Shown: positions 1 through 12,100 of the stretch, piece after piece
How the letters are laid out: every line of letters starts with the position of its first letter
How positions within the stretch are numbered: position 1 is the first letter of the stretch
Origin: Papaver somniferum
Taxonomy: Eukaryota > Streptophyta > Magnoliopsida > Ranunculales > Papaveraceae
NCBI RefSeq assembly: GCF_003573695.1
Contig: NC_039361.1
Coordinates: 97,218,279-97,282,278, forward strand
Direction: 5' to 3'
Length of the DNA stretch: 64,000 nucleotides
Notes under the pieces: model-generated
What the model was told of the DNA's origin: nothing
Database searches by the model: none
Seen by the model: the letters and a program-made list of their open reading frames with translations, nothing else
Position numbers and translations under genes: made by a program

Positions 1-1499
1 ATGCACGTCGTAAAGCTAGCAGGAATACATAAGGGCGCAAAATATGCTGCTCTCCTTATTGCTCACCACAACATTTTATACGGTGCATATATCTTCTCCA
101 AAATCAAGGCGAACTATTTACCACAAAAATCAATGGTGAAAACAAGAAAGAAAACATTTCAAAGGTAGTATATACGGTTCTAACACAATACCGACAAATC
201 TCCAACTTCGTCTATTAGGGTCGATGAAATATTAATTTATCAAAGTTTAAATATGAACACATTCTTTATACCTTAAAAGAATCTGTCTCGATATTAATTG
301 TTGGTCACTTCAATGACCATTGATAGAGACTGGCTAACCGTGTTAACCTGGTGTTCATTTTTCATCGCATTCCGACCTTTGGTGGAATGACTTTGAGTTT
401 CGGAAATTATTATATCAAAGGAATATTAAAATTTTTCCATCCCTCATGATGCAAAAATTCCTCGCTCTGTCGATATTAAAACCGTTAACACCACAAAAAT
501 CATTGGTGTACCAACAAAGGAAATTTCATTCTCTACGCTATCCAAAAGGACGCGGAAAAACTTTTCGTTGGTCGACTAAAGAGGAAAATAACGAACTTAC
601 AAAACTCAAATGTTTGGATAAATTCGAAAATCGAATAATATTGCAAATACGAGTCGTTGCTAATATGTACCTGTTTTGGATATCACTTCATATATTGTAT
701 AATTTCCTGTGCTCCAAAAGCACATACAAAATACGGTAAGATATCTGACTTTCTCTTTAAAAAGTCCCAATCAAAATAGGAAACGAAGTTAGACATTACA
801 AAACTTTTGCATCAAGCCACTTAAATAGTTAAACAAAATACACAAAGGTCGAAGAGAATTATCCTTTTCCGTATCGTCAGCCCCAAAAGTCGCCAACGAG
901 AAATTCGTGCTGATAACGTTTTGTAATTTGATAATTAACAAAACTAATAGTAGGCGAGGATATTAATTCGGCATAATTACTTAATGTTATAGATATAAAG
1001 AAAATGTGCGAAGCAAACAAAAGATGGCTTGTTCTCATTTGTCTCTTTTTCAATGATACATGATGCCTATATATAGGCCTGAGTGACGGTAAGAAGAAAA
1101 CTTAAAGTGCCACCTATATGTATAGGTGGCATAATATGATACAAATTTGTGCCTAAACTCGATTAGCTTAAACTAGACAAGCTTAGCTGACTGAGTCGGT
1201 GGATCAACCACTAATAGGCTTTTTACACAACATAACCTTAAATCCAAATTCAAATCCAAAGTCTTTTCCAATAACAAGTATCGGGTCAACTAGAGAATAT
1301 CTCCTAAAATTCGAACATAGGTTTTACGCCGTCCTGTCCGAACCTTGCACAACTTGCACTACGACAAGAAAAAATACTTGACGCTACTCGCGTCGCGATT
1401 GTTTTTGTTTTTGGATCAGATGGGCAGTAATCACCTTGCTAATGGGATTACGAATTCTCAACCATTAATGCGGATATACTTACATCATGTCCCGGTTGC
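1..1499. other. Unassigned AT-rich DNA
   Basis: I recognise no gene here. There are two short open frames: 55 codons from base 1 and 97 codons at 446-739. They have no recognisable motif and ordinary AT-rich composition, so I do not call them. The only structured feature is a pair of palindromes near 1065-1131, listed separately. The segment ends at the 3' tail of the LINE remnant. Confidence 0.4.
1065..1131. repeat. Two adjacent palindromes
   Basis: GCCTATATATAGGC at 1065-1078 is a perfect 14-bp palindrome. At 1108-1131, TGCCACCTAT and ATAGGTGGCA form a perfect 10-bp stem around a 4-base loop. Both share the core CCTATA/TATAGG. They may be ends of a small decayed inverted-repeat element, but I see no matching partner or target duplication. 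Confidence 0.55.
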
Positions 1500-1508
1500 A
1501 GAAGCTAC

Positions 1509-1564
1509 GGGGCATTGCCCCTTCACAATCCTGCCAACTGCAGCGCTACAGGGGGATTCCCCCC
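1509..1564. repeat. Two G/C-run hairpins in the LINE tail
   Basis: GGGGCATTGCCCC (1509-1521) and GGGGGATTCCCCCC (1551-1564) are each a perfect short stem, about 42 bp apart. Each is followed by TTCACAA and a CTGC box, so this is a two-copy tandem repeat downstream of the LINE coding remnant. Confidence 0.6.
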
Positions 1565-2164
1565 TTCACAAACTGCAGGGCTGCCTTTACGGGTTCGCTG
1601 ATTGGGTTGTAAAGAAATTTATAGAAAATAAAAGGAGAGGTTGTTAGTCTACATACCTGAAACCCACCTCTTTCATGCGTATTGCCGCCCTCCAAGTCCG
1701 TCTGTCCAACGCCTGCTCTGGTGAAAGATTTCGGTTGTTCAAGTCGTTCTTTACGCACTTGTCTTAAGTTAGCTTCGTTCAGACTCTTCGTTGCATCCTT
1801 CTTTTGGCGCACCTGATGCGACCTACTCGCACTGGGGCATTAGGCGGTCTTCGTTGGAGATGCCCAAACAAGCGCAGCCGATGTTGTGTGAGCATCTCCT
1901 TGATTGGCGCTACCATAAATTTCTAACATAGTACTCATTTCTGATACGGCCAAGCCTCGTATGTCCGCATGCCTATCTCAGCATCCTCATCTCGGTACTC
2001 TTCAGTCTCAAAGTGTCCCCGTTGTTTAACGCCCAACATTCCACACCGTATAGCATGGCAGGCCTGATCGCGGCTTTGTAAAACTTACCTTTAAGATTTA
2101 GCGGCACTTTGCGGTCACAAAGGACGCCAGAATCCAGACGCCATTTCCCCCAGGCAGATTGGGT

Positions 2165-3100
2165 TCAATCGCGAATATCCTCCTCGATGCCCCCATTACT
2201 TTGGAGTATCGATCCTAGGTAGCGAAAAGAATCTTTCCTTGGTACAGGTTGACCATCCAGCAGAATGTCCCCTTCAACTCGCCCGGAGTCGCTGAGATCG
2301 CACTTCAGATACTCGGTTTTTGTTCTACTAAGTTTGAAGTCCTTTGATTCTAGAGTCTGACGCCACAATTCCAGTTTTTCCTCAACATCTTTTTTTGAGT
2401 TGTCGAAAAGCGCCACATCATCTGCAAAGAGCATGCACCATGGGATCTCACCCTGAATTTCTCCCGTAACTTGATCTAGCACTAAATCGGAAATGTATGG
2501 GCTCAAGGCTGATCCCTGGTGAAGCCTTAACTTAATCAAGAAATCGTCTGAGACTCCGCCGCTCGTCCGGACACTGGTAACTGCACCCTCGTACATATCC
2601 TTGATTAAGTTTATGTACTTCGGTGATACATTTTTCTGTTCAAGAGCCCACCATATTACTTCACGCGGTACTTCATCGTAGGCCTTCTTCAGATCAATAA
2701 ATACCATGTGCCGGTCCCGCTTTTGTTCCCTGTATCTTTCCATAAGTTGTCTAACCAGAAAAATCGCCTCCGTGGTCGATCTCTTCGGCATAAACCCAAA
2801 TTGATTTGGTGAGACGATTGTTTGTCTACGTACCCGTCGATCGATGACGCGTTCCCACAGCTTGAGTGTATGGCTCATCAGTTTGATTCCCCTGTAGTTA
2901 GAGCAATTCTGGATGTCGCCTTTGTTTTTAAAGATTGGGACGATCACGCTTTGACGCCACTCGCCTGGCATTCGGCTTGACCGGAAGATGTTATTGAATA
3001 ACTTGGTCAGCCAAGTTAACCCAACATCTCCCAGGCATTTCCACACCTCAGTCGGTATGGGATCCGGACCCAAGGCCTTTCCTCTTTTGGTTCCTTTCAA
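2165..3100 (-). pseudogene. LINE reverse transcriptase fragment
   Basis: This 311-codon open stretch encodes most of a reverse transcriptase. Recognisable blocks are [50 protein letters not shown], the catalytic-aspartate block [14 protein letters not shown], the GSALSPY block, and the FADDVAL catalytic pair, followed by [11 protein letters not shown] and [20 protein letters not shown]. The same frame continues upstream through an in-frame TAG (3137-3139) into the linker, and downstream past a TGA at 2165-2167 into TQSAWGKWR. The coding frame was therefore originally continuous. The product would copy LINE RNA at the nick; this copy cannot make a full protein. Transition mutations at CGA, TGG and CAG codons would explain the three stops. 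Confidence 0.9.
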
Positions 3101-3136
3101 GGCCTCCTTTACTTCACTCTCGTGAATGCAACAGAT

Positions 3137-3394
3137 CTAGACGTCCTCAAACGACTCCACACGCTCGGCAACGCCCTCAAGAGTGTTGGATGAGATATCG
3201 CTTTCTCCATTGAAGAGGTTGTTGAAGTAATCCCTCCAGCGAGCTTTAATTTCTCCGTCCTCCACCAGTACGAGGTTGTCTGAGGCATTAATACATTTTA
3301 CCTGGACAAGGTCACGGGTCTTCCGTTTCCGCATCCGTGCTATCCTGTAAATGTCTTGTTCACCTTCCCTGGACAACATAACCTTAAATATCAT
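3137..3394 (-). pseudogene. LINE linker between endonuclease and RT
   Basis: This 85-codon stretch contains EQDIYRIARMRKRKTRDLVQVKC followed by VEDGEIKARWRDYFNNLFNGE, the usual segment just before the RT domain of RTE LINEs. It is in the same frame as the RT and separated from it only by a TAG. The first few residues, before LSREGE, do not look like LINE sequence and probably belong to the flank. Confidence 0.8.
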
Positions 3395-3837
3395 TCATAT
3401 TTTAGGAGCTTTACAAGTAGAAACTCTATAAATTAATGTTGTCGGGACCATCAAAACTTATTAATTAAGCGAGATACTAATTAACCGATAAATTAATACT
3501 TATTAATTAAGCGAGATAAATTTCATGTCAAATAATTAGTTTCTAACAAACAAAATATTATATCATATCTTTTATATTTCCTATATAAATACAATACCAA
3601 TATCAAATCATATTTTTATAAACATAATATCCAATTATATATTTAATTTCTTATATAAACACAATATCAATATCAAATCATATTTTTTTATAAACACAAT
3701 ATCAAATCATATTTTCTAAATAAATTATTATTTATTATAAAAAAAATCATATAAAAACACAATATGAAATCATACTACTAACAAATAAAAAAAACATTTA
3801 TACAAATACAATATGAAAACAAATCACATACACAAAT

Positions 3838-3966
3838 ATGGCTTCTCATCTCAAAGGTGTTAAAAAATCAATAATGACTGACGAAACTCGTAGAGCATTA
3901 TTCAAGCACAACAAGGATAATCCAACATCACCAAAAATTCTTACAATGATAAAAAAAAATTAGAGA
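3838..3966 (+). pseudogene. Transposase N-terminal HTH remnant
   Basis: From ATG at 3838 the frame reads about 42 codons to a TAG, including LKGVKKSIMTDETRRALFKH and NPTSPKILTMIKK. This resembles the start of jerky/Tigger-type transposases, whose CENP-B-like helix-turn-helix begins with a basic stretch, then TDEERR-like and NPTxxQKEL-like text. The frame then breaks, although IRDEIQCDID follows in another frame. It is too short to prove the family. Its position just inside the left inverted end supports the call. Confidence 0.5.
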
Positions 3967-4200
3967 TGAAATTCAATGCGATATTGATTAGCAAAAAAAG
4001 GAAGTCAATTAAACCATTTTTCAAAAAGTCTTTGTAAATCATTAACGTATTGAATATACGTATATAATGCATATTAATTTATATTTCGTATGGGGCTTAC
4101 ATAGGTAATCAAAAAAGTATCTATATATTAAAAAAATAAGTGGTGATTGTCTATCCGGATATAACCAACCATCGATTTCGTCATCCCACGGCGCGGATCG

Positions 4201-7200
4201 AAAGTTGGGCGAGGCATATTTTTAAGCGTTGGATCCCCTGTTTCATAATATTGTCACGGTACCAAGTAATTGTCACGGTACCAACTCCCAGCAGTAATTT
4301 GGTTTCTTAGTATAGTACAATTTCTTAAAATAACATTACCAGCAGTAATCTAAATTATGCCGCGGCCCTTACTAAAGCTAATCGCAAGCTAGACATGGTT
4401 CTGACCTTGACTTTGCCCGACCACCAGTTGGGAAAAAATTGAGGATTCCTTATGTGACTCTGCAGACCATCTAAAAACACTTTTTTTTAATTATTATATT
4501 CAACAAAAAGTTAAATTTTTATTCAGATTATAAACAACACGGAATTCGGGTTTTTCGGTGCACGAATATTCATCGTGTTCTCATCGTTCCACTGCCCATA
4601 ATTACAAATCATGTTGGATTGCAAGAAGCATCTATCCTCCATCTATCTTTTCTTTCCTTTAAATTAAGCTTTAATCATTATATACTTCTTTCATCACACT
4701 TTCAGTAGTTTTTCTATACAATTAAATTTTTCCAACCAATCAAATATGGAGATGTTGTACTGGTAAAGTCTTCACATTTTCGTTGTTTTTGTATAACAAA
4801 ATCAACATGTTGTCCGTAAATATTTCAGTTTCCTAATAACAGACACAATATGGAACGTTTCCTCATTCCTGATTCCACTGTGTTTCCGCAAATATATCAC
4901 TAAGAAGAAGTATTAAAGAACAAGCTACCGCAACTTAGGTTTGGTTTGTGTTCTTGAAGTGGTGAAACTAATGTTTTCCTTATGATCTTAGATTTTTTGA
5001 TTGATAAGAAAGAACAAAGACAATTCTGTTGCCGCCTACCAAACGAAAAAAAGAAAAGAAAGGTAATTGTTAATCTTCTTCGTTACTCAAATAAAATTCA
5101 AGGGACCACTACATCCTCGGCTAATTTGATCAAGCACACAACATATCGGATCTCTTCTAAGTTCAACTCTTTAGGGTTCAAACTAATCACGGCTAATTTT
5201 AATACGAGATTACATTTGACTTTGGATTTTCTAAAATATGGTCGGGGCCGTAGGTCCCGGCTATTATGATCACAGTAACTAAACATGGCCTCGATTATTA
5301 TGGTCTGACTACAATTTCTAAAGTTGGGCGAGGTATATTTTTAAGCGTTGGATCCCTTGTTTCCTAATATTGTCACGGTACCAAGTAATTGTCACGGTAC
5401 CAACTCCCAGTAGTAATTTGGTTTCTTAGTATAATACAATTTCTTAAAATAACATTACCAGCAGTAATCTAAATTATGCCGCGGCCCTTACTAAGCTAAT
5501 CGCAATCTAGACATGGTTCTGACCTTGGCTTTTCCCGACCACCAGTTGGGAAAAAGTTGAGGATTCCTTATGTGACTCTGCCGACCATCTAAAAAAAATA
5601 TTTTTTTTAATTATTATATTCAACAAAAAATTATATTTTTGTCCAGTTTATAAACAACACGGAATTCTGGTTTTTTGGTGCATTAATATTCATCGTGTTC
5701 TCATCGTTCCACTGCCCATAATTACAAATCATGTTGGTTGCAAGAGGCATCTATCCTCCATCTATATTTTCTTTCCTTTAAATTAAGCTTTAACCATTAA
5801 ATACTTCTTTCATCACACAATTAAATTTTTCCAACCAATTAAATTTGGAGATGCTGTACTGCTAAAGTCTTCAAATTTTCGTTGTTTGTGTATAACAAAA
5901 TCAACATGTTGTCCGTAAATACTTCGGTTTCCTAATAACGGACACAATATGGAACGTTTCCTCATTCCTGATTCCACCGTGTTTCCGTAAATATACCACT
6001 AAGAAGAAGTATTAAAGAACAAGCTACCGCAACTTAGATTTGGTTTGTGTTCTTGAAATGGTAAAACTAATGTTTTCCTTCCGAGCTTAGATTTTTTGAT
6101 TGATAAGAAAGAACAAGGACAGTTCTGTTGCCGCCTATCAAACGAAAAAAAGAAAGAAAAGAAAGGTAATTGTTAATCTTCTTCGTAGCTCAAAGAAAAT
6201 TTAAGGGACCACTACAGCCCCGGCTAATTTGATCAAGCCCACAAAATATCGGGTCTCTTCTAAGTTCAACTCTTTAGGTTTCAACCTAATCACGGCTAAT
6301 TTTAATACGAGATTACATTTGACTTTGGATTTCTAATATATGGGGCCGTAGGCCCCGACTATTATGACCAGACTAACTAAACACGACCCCGATTATTACG
6401 GCCTGACTACAATTTCTAAAGTTGGGCGAGGTATATTTTTAAGCGTTGGATCCCCTGTTTCCTAATATTGTCACGGTACCCAGTAATTATCACGGTACCA
6501 ACTCCCAGCAGTAATTTGGTTTCTTAGTATAGTACAATTTCTTAAAATAACATTACCAGCAGTAATCTAAATTATGTCGCGGCCCTTACTAAAGCTAATC
6601 GCAAGCTAGACATGATTCTGATCTTGGCTTTGCCCGACCACCAGTTGGGAAAAAATTGAGGATTCCTTATGTGACTCTGCCGACCATCTAAAAACACTTT
6701 TTTTAATTATTATATTCAACAAAAAGTTAAATTTTTGTTCAGTTTATAAACAACACGGAATTCGGGTTTTTCGGTGCATGAATATTCATCGTGTTCTCAT
6801 CGTTCCACTGCCCATAATTACAAATCATGTTGGATTGCAGGAGGCATCTATCCTCCATCTATCTTTTCTTTCTTTTAAATTAAGCTTTAACCATTATATA
6901 CTTCTTTCATCACACTTTCAGTAGTTTTTCTATACAATTAAATTTTTCCAACCAATCAAATATGGAGATGCTGTACTGCTAAAGTCTTCACATTTTCGTT
7001 GTTTTTGTATAACAAAATCAACATGTTGTCCGCAAATACTTCGGTTTCCTAATAACATACACCATATGGAACGTTTCCTCATTCCTGATTCTACCGTGTT
7101 TCCGTAAATATACCACTAAGAAGAAGTATTAAAGAACAAGCTACCACAACTTAAGTTTGGTTTGTGTTCTTGAAATGGTGAAACTAATGTTTTCCTTCCG

Positions 7201-7538
7201 AGCTTAGATTTTTTGATTGATAAGAAAGAACAAGGACAGTTCTGTTGCCGCCTACCAAACGAAAAAAGAAAAGAAAAGAAAGGTAATTGTTAATCTTCTT
7301 CGTTGCTCAAAGAAAATTTAAGGGACCACTATAGCCCCGGCTAATTTGACCAAGTCCACAAAATATCGGGTCTCTTCTAAGTTCTAACTCTTTAGGTTTC
7401 GACCTAATCACGGCTAATTTTAATACGAGATTATATTTGACTTTGGATTTTCTAATTCATGGCCGGGGACGTAGGCCCCGGCTATTATGACCAGACTAAC
7501 TAAAAACGGCCCCGATTATTATGGTCTGACTATAATTT
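4201..7538. repeat. Three tandem 1.1-kb units
   Basis: The units start at AAAGTTGGGCGAGG: 4201-5319 (1119 bp), 5320-6417 (1098 bp) and 6418-7538 (1121 bp). They differ by scattered substitutions and small indels, for example the loss of CACTTTCAGTAGTTTTTCTA in unit 2, so the duplications are not recent. Each contains TGTCACGGTACCA boxes, GCCGCGGCCC-like text and a GGCCGGGGCCGTAGGCCCC-like palindrome near its end. The frame at 4982-5269 is open only in unit 1, so I do not call it a gene. Confidence 0.9.
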
Positions 7539-8143
7539 CGTGTGAGGGTATTGACCGGCTGACTAAACAGTAAACAAAACTCGAAAAAGATTGAGCCTCT
7601 CGCCTATAGGCTCAAAGAGAATTTAAGGGCACAACCGTGTCTAATTTGATTAGGCCAACAAAACATTAGGATCTGTCTTATAGGTTCAACCCTCTAGATT
7701 TCAACCTAATCACAGCTAATTTTATTGCGGGGATTATATTTGGCTCTAGATTTTCTAATCCACGGCCGGGGCCGTAGGCCTCAGTTGATTTGACCCGACC
7801 AACAAAACGGTGCGCAACAGGCCTCAATTAATCTACATGCTCAACTCCTAGATGACTCGACTAATTAAACACGCTACTATGACTCGACTAACTAACACAA
7901 TATTCTGGGACACGACCAACTAAATAAGACCCCGACCATTACAGGCTCATTAAATTTTATGGGAGATACTGACCGGCAGACCAAACAACCAACAAAAATC
8001 GAAAAAAGGTTGAGCCCCGGCCTTATCTTATAATTTTAGCGAATTATTAATTTGGCACGTTGTCCTCGACTCGGGACCGGCCAAAAGTATTATTTTAGAG
8101 AGTTTATTAAATAATCGAGTATTAATTAAAAGAGTTTCTACTG

Positions 8144-9111
8144 TATTTAATTCGATGGGACCGTTGGTCTGCCGCCGCCATATGGGTTCCACCCGTAAAT
8201 ACTAGCAATATCAACCGACCCGCCTATAGCTGGGACAACCGGAGATGGTCCAAAACTTGGACATGAAATGACACAATCTTAATGGTTGAGAGGGAAATGA
8301 TTCTAACATCGGGATTAGTAGTGGGGTGAAGAGGGGAATAATTAACGGTCCCATATCTGGACAATAACAGTCCTCCCAACACAGTCAGGCTGTGGCGTTT
8401 TCGAGCTCATTCTCTACTGGAGCTCATGAAAAGAATTTGATGCAGACCCACACAAAAACCATTACATGTACTTTTTACAAGTTTATCAAAAATGGAAATC
8501 TCGATATATTCAAGAATGGCGGTGGATAGCGTATACTCCCACAATAAGGTTGCACCAAACGGGATACAGCTCATAAATATTCATATGACCATCCATACAT
8601 ATTTTATCCCTCTTGTTCATGTCAGTGAAGAGCATGACTGAATTGATTAGTCTGTCACCTATAACTGGAGCTGAGGTATCCACCAGATGAACGAGAATAT
8701 CTGCATTTGTCAGAAGAATAACCATACATACAGAAAATAACACAAACATAAAGAGTCAAGTACTGATAGAAAACCTAAAAACTCATTTCTGCTCCATTCC
8801 TTTCCTACACAGTTTACAACTGTTACAAATTACGAATAAACAATAAAAAAGAAGATGAAGATACCAAATGTAACCTGATAATATGTAATTATGAATCCTA
8901 CTTTCACTTTTGTAGTGAGTTTTAAGGGTGAGAAAAGTGGGAATAATACATATCAAACCTGGAGCTAAGGTATCCAGGTTGCATCTTTGTGCCCATGGCG
9001 ACATATATCAAGATTAAAGAACAAAGCTGCACTCTTTGTGGCCATGGTAACATATATCATAATACCCCAAAATCTAACATCCAAGGGAATCTTTCAGTTG
9101 CACTCCTTAAT
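8144..9111 (-). other. Region downstream of HDA6, likely 3' UTR in part
   Basis: There is no further coding exon after the HDA6 stop. Two imperfect duplications are visible. GGAGCTRAGGTATCCA occurs near 8670 and 8962. CTTTGTGSCCATGGYRACATATATCA occurs near 8986 and 9037. Short open frames here (79, 73 and 82 codons) show no motif and lie across these duplications. Part of this region is probably transcribed as the 3' end of HDA6; I cannot place the poly(A) site. Confidence 0.4.
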
Positions 9112-12100
9112 TTAGTGAGAAGGAGCTTCTTCTTTCACTTGAGCAGGGGAGCTTTCGTCCATGACTTCATCTTTTACTCTAGGTGGGACACTTTCATCCA
9201 TGACTTCATCTTTAATGATTCTGGATTAAAAAATTAAATTAAAATATATATATCAAAGGTCAGGCCAAAGTAACATCGCATTGATTTAAGCTAGAGTAGG
9301 TCTCTGTGATACATCAATATCAATTGTCCGCTCTTTAGAATTGTGTCACGAGTGGGGCATACACAGGTCGAGATTTTCTTCCAGTTGCACCTTAAAATCA
9401 ACATCAATTGAAATAGGAATAATACCTCGAATCAAGGTTTAGTGGGCCGTCTGTGCCAGAATCATTAATTCCAGGCTTTCGATCTTCTTCAGACTCAGAC
9501 CCTGAGCATTCACCATCCCAAATTCGGCATTTCGGTCTTTCATCCATATCCTCCTCTTCCTACACCCAACCAAATTCGATGGTTCTAAGTTAAAAGAATT
9601 TTTTTTTTAGGTGTACGCCAATGAAATAATCCAAGTAATACGGACATACCTCTTCTGGGGGCTCCGTGTTGGGTGGTCTTGCTTGAAATTGTACACTTGG
9701 CGCATGTTGTATCTTTGAAAGTTGGTCCAACAGTAAGGTCCTGAATAAAATTACATGCAAGAAATTAGGCCTAAACAGCCAACCCAAATATAGGAAAAAT
9801 ACCAAAATACCATAACACAGTGATTTCATGTCAACGTTACAGACAGAAAAACAAATGATCAAAAAAATATGAAGCCAGTATTTTGTGCAAACATGGGACG
9901 ATTGGGAGACTATCGATAATGGTTTCATCAAGTACACTTCAGCCTTTCAATGACTTGTGAGTTTAATATCTAAAGACAGCTCTCAGAGACTCAGGAACAA
10001 GGAAAAACAGATTTTGCTATTCAACTATACCTAGACCTATCCAGTATGTTCATTAATCCTGTAAAATACATGTGTTTGTAAAGAAGAAAGTGGTCAAAAT
10101 TTATAGAACCGAAAACGCATGCATAATGCTCAACACATACACATCTTCCACCAAAAGAAACCACTTTTGAAAAAAACAAACCTGCTAAATATAAATGAAC
10201 AAACTAAGTAACCAGATAAACACCATTCAAAGAATTACGCTGCTTTTTGAAAGAAGTCAAGGTATATGAGTGGATATGCGTAATTCTCAAGAAGGCAAAT
10301 TATTTGCTCTCAATCTCTACTCTAGGAAGGCTAAAGTGAGGTTCCAAAGTTATTTCGTCAGTTTTGCATAACCTTACATCTTAAAACAGTACAACTTTCC
10401 CACGCTTCATACCAAGTTGTGTTACTCAGCATCTTTAGTTTAGAAAAAAATAGTTTGAGAAGTGTCTTTTGCAATGAAGCACCACAAACTGTTTTACAAA
10501 GACTGAGACGTGATGCAACATATCGTAAAATGGATGACTGAGAATTTTTCAAAACCATAAGGCGCAGTTACTTTCATCAATAAAAAATCAACAAGGGAAC
10601 GAAAAGACTGTATTTTCTTTTCATGATATCTTGAATTGCTTCAATAATCACCAACTTATATAGAAAGCCACTTGGCATCTTGTCCCACTTCAACTTAGCG
10701 ACAGTATAATAAGTAACTTACAGTATTTACCTTATTTTCTCCATATCTCTAGGTGTGTTTTGATTCTCCATGTTGCTTGTGTCGACATGAAGAGTATAGT
10801 CTGGACCAAAGTACTCGTAATATTCGTTGTAAGGCAACTTGTTATCAGGCTCCACTCCGACTGCAACTGCTGTCTGTACGATCACAGAGTGAAACTTAGT
10901 CAGAATTTCGACATGAAGATACCAAGAACAATTAAAAAAATGAGCACATTGAAACAAACAACAGAAACCTCATAGCACCAACAGCGGGCAACATTACGAA
11001 TTGTATAGCCTCCGCCTCCTAAGACCATTAAAGGTACGTTGAAGGATCTAAGATATCTTAGGCAGTCTGCATGACCCTTTACAGATAGATTGAAACAACC
11101 CAACCTATCACCAGATAAGGAATCTGCACCACATTGAAGAACAACTGCTTCCGGCTGATAAACTTCCATTACTTTCTGGATAATTGGACGAAATAATCCA
11201 CGAAAGCTCTCATCATCAATACCATCATTAAGAGGTACGTTGAGCGCATAATACTTTCCACCACCCACACCAATGTCCTTAATATGCCCAGTTCCAGGAA
11301 AATAGTCCCCAAACTTATGAAATGAGACAGTCATGACTCTATCCGTAGTGAAAAATGCCTCCTCTACTCCATCTCCATGGTGTACATCAATATCTATATA
11401 CAAAACTCGCTGCAAGACAGTAGGAAAAATTATTAAGTCAGGTAATAGTGTTCATTCATGCCTAACAAAATGACCTCTGTGATCTGATGATAACACGAAA
11501 CAACACTACAAAATAACTACTCAAAAAGGATTCCAACATATAAAATAGGGTGTATAGTTATCAACTTTAACATTACAAACACCCAGAAGAATCAGATGTA
11601 CGTGAAACCTCATCTACAGTACATTGCATGATGGCACAAACAACGAAAGAACAACAAACAAGCACATATTATTGCAATGTATACATCCTAATATACCCAC
11701 CTCCATAAATAGCACTATAATACACCGCTATCCGAAAATCATGAGCATCTCTTTTTGTTTAAATTCTGCTTCTAAATACATTATAGTTTATACACATCAT
11801 AGCTTAGTATACTTTTGACCTAAACATCACAAACACCCATAATGGTCAAAACTACCTGAAACCCTAGCAGTAAAGTAGTACATGCAATTGAGTATGTCAT
11901 ATTTATTGCAAATCCTATAAGTTGTATTTACCGATAGCACTATAAACCATTAACCAGATTTCAAAATCGTTTTGTTTGGTACATGAATTCTACTTCTATA
12001 AACACATCAGGACTCACTATCCACATGCTCAATAAACCCTAAAAGAACTCCTTTTCTTCTTCAGTTATCAAAAAAATTTCTTCTTCGTTTATCAAATAAC

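Larger units (their letters stand above)
1500..3376 (-). mobile_element. RTE-type LINE, 5'-truncated and broken
   Basis: This is the remains of a non-LTR retrotransposon read from high to low coordinates. Visible in order are: the linker before the reverse transcriptase (3376-3137); the reverse transcriptase (about 3136-2165); and the C-terminal region with the phrases [26 protein letters not shown] and RLRLFGHLQRRP (about 2160-1850), ending near ALDRRTWRAAIRMKEVGF at about 1655. The endonuclease domain is missing. Similarity starts abruptly at LSREGEQDIYR near 3376, 38 bases from the end of the neighbouring DNA transposon. In-frame stops and a late frameshift show it is dead. The order and wording match plant RTE LINEs, from family knowledge. 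Confidence 0.85.
3414..8143. mobile_element. Tigger/pogo-like DNA transposon, non-autonomous
   Basis: The left end reads TA-CAAGTAGAAACTCTATAAATTAAT. The right end, read inward on the other strand, is TA-CAGTAGAAACTCTTTTAATTAAT. The element is thus bounded by near-matching inverted ends and a TA on both sides (3412-3413 and 8144-8145). TA duplication and CAGT-type ends are typical of Tc1/mariner relatives. Inside are a dead N-terminal helix-turn-helix remnant (3838-3966), three tandem 1.1-kb units (4201-7538) and a fourth partial copy (about 7600-7790). No DDE transposase domain is visible, so it would need help from another copy to move. The sub-terminal ATTAATTAAGCGAGAT-type repeats are typical of the ends of this group in plants, as I recall. 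Confidence 0.75.

Noticed and set aside
446..739. 97-codon ORF
   Set aside because: Ordinary AT-rich composition, no recognisable motif, no conserved neighbour.
4982..5269. 95-codon ORF in the first 1.1-kb unit
   Set aside because: Indels and stops close the frame in the other two units, so it is not conserved.
8510..8749. 79-codon minus-strand ORF with a hydrophobic start, downstream of HDA6
   Set aside because: It looks like a signal peptide but overlaps a local duplication and has no family match I can name. More likely 3' non-coding sequence.
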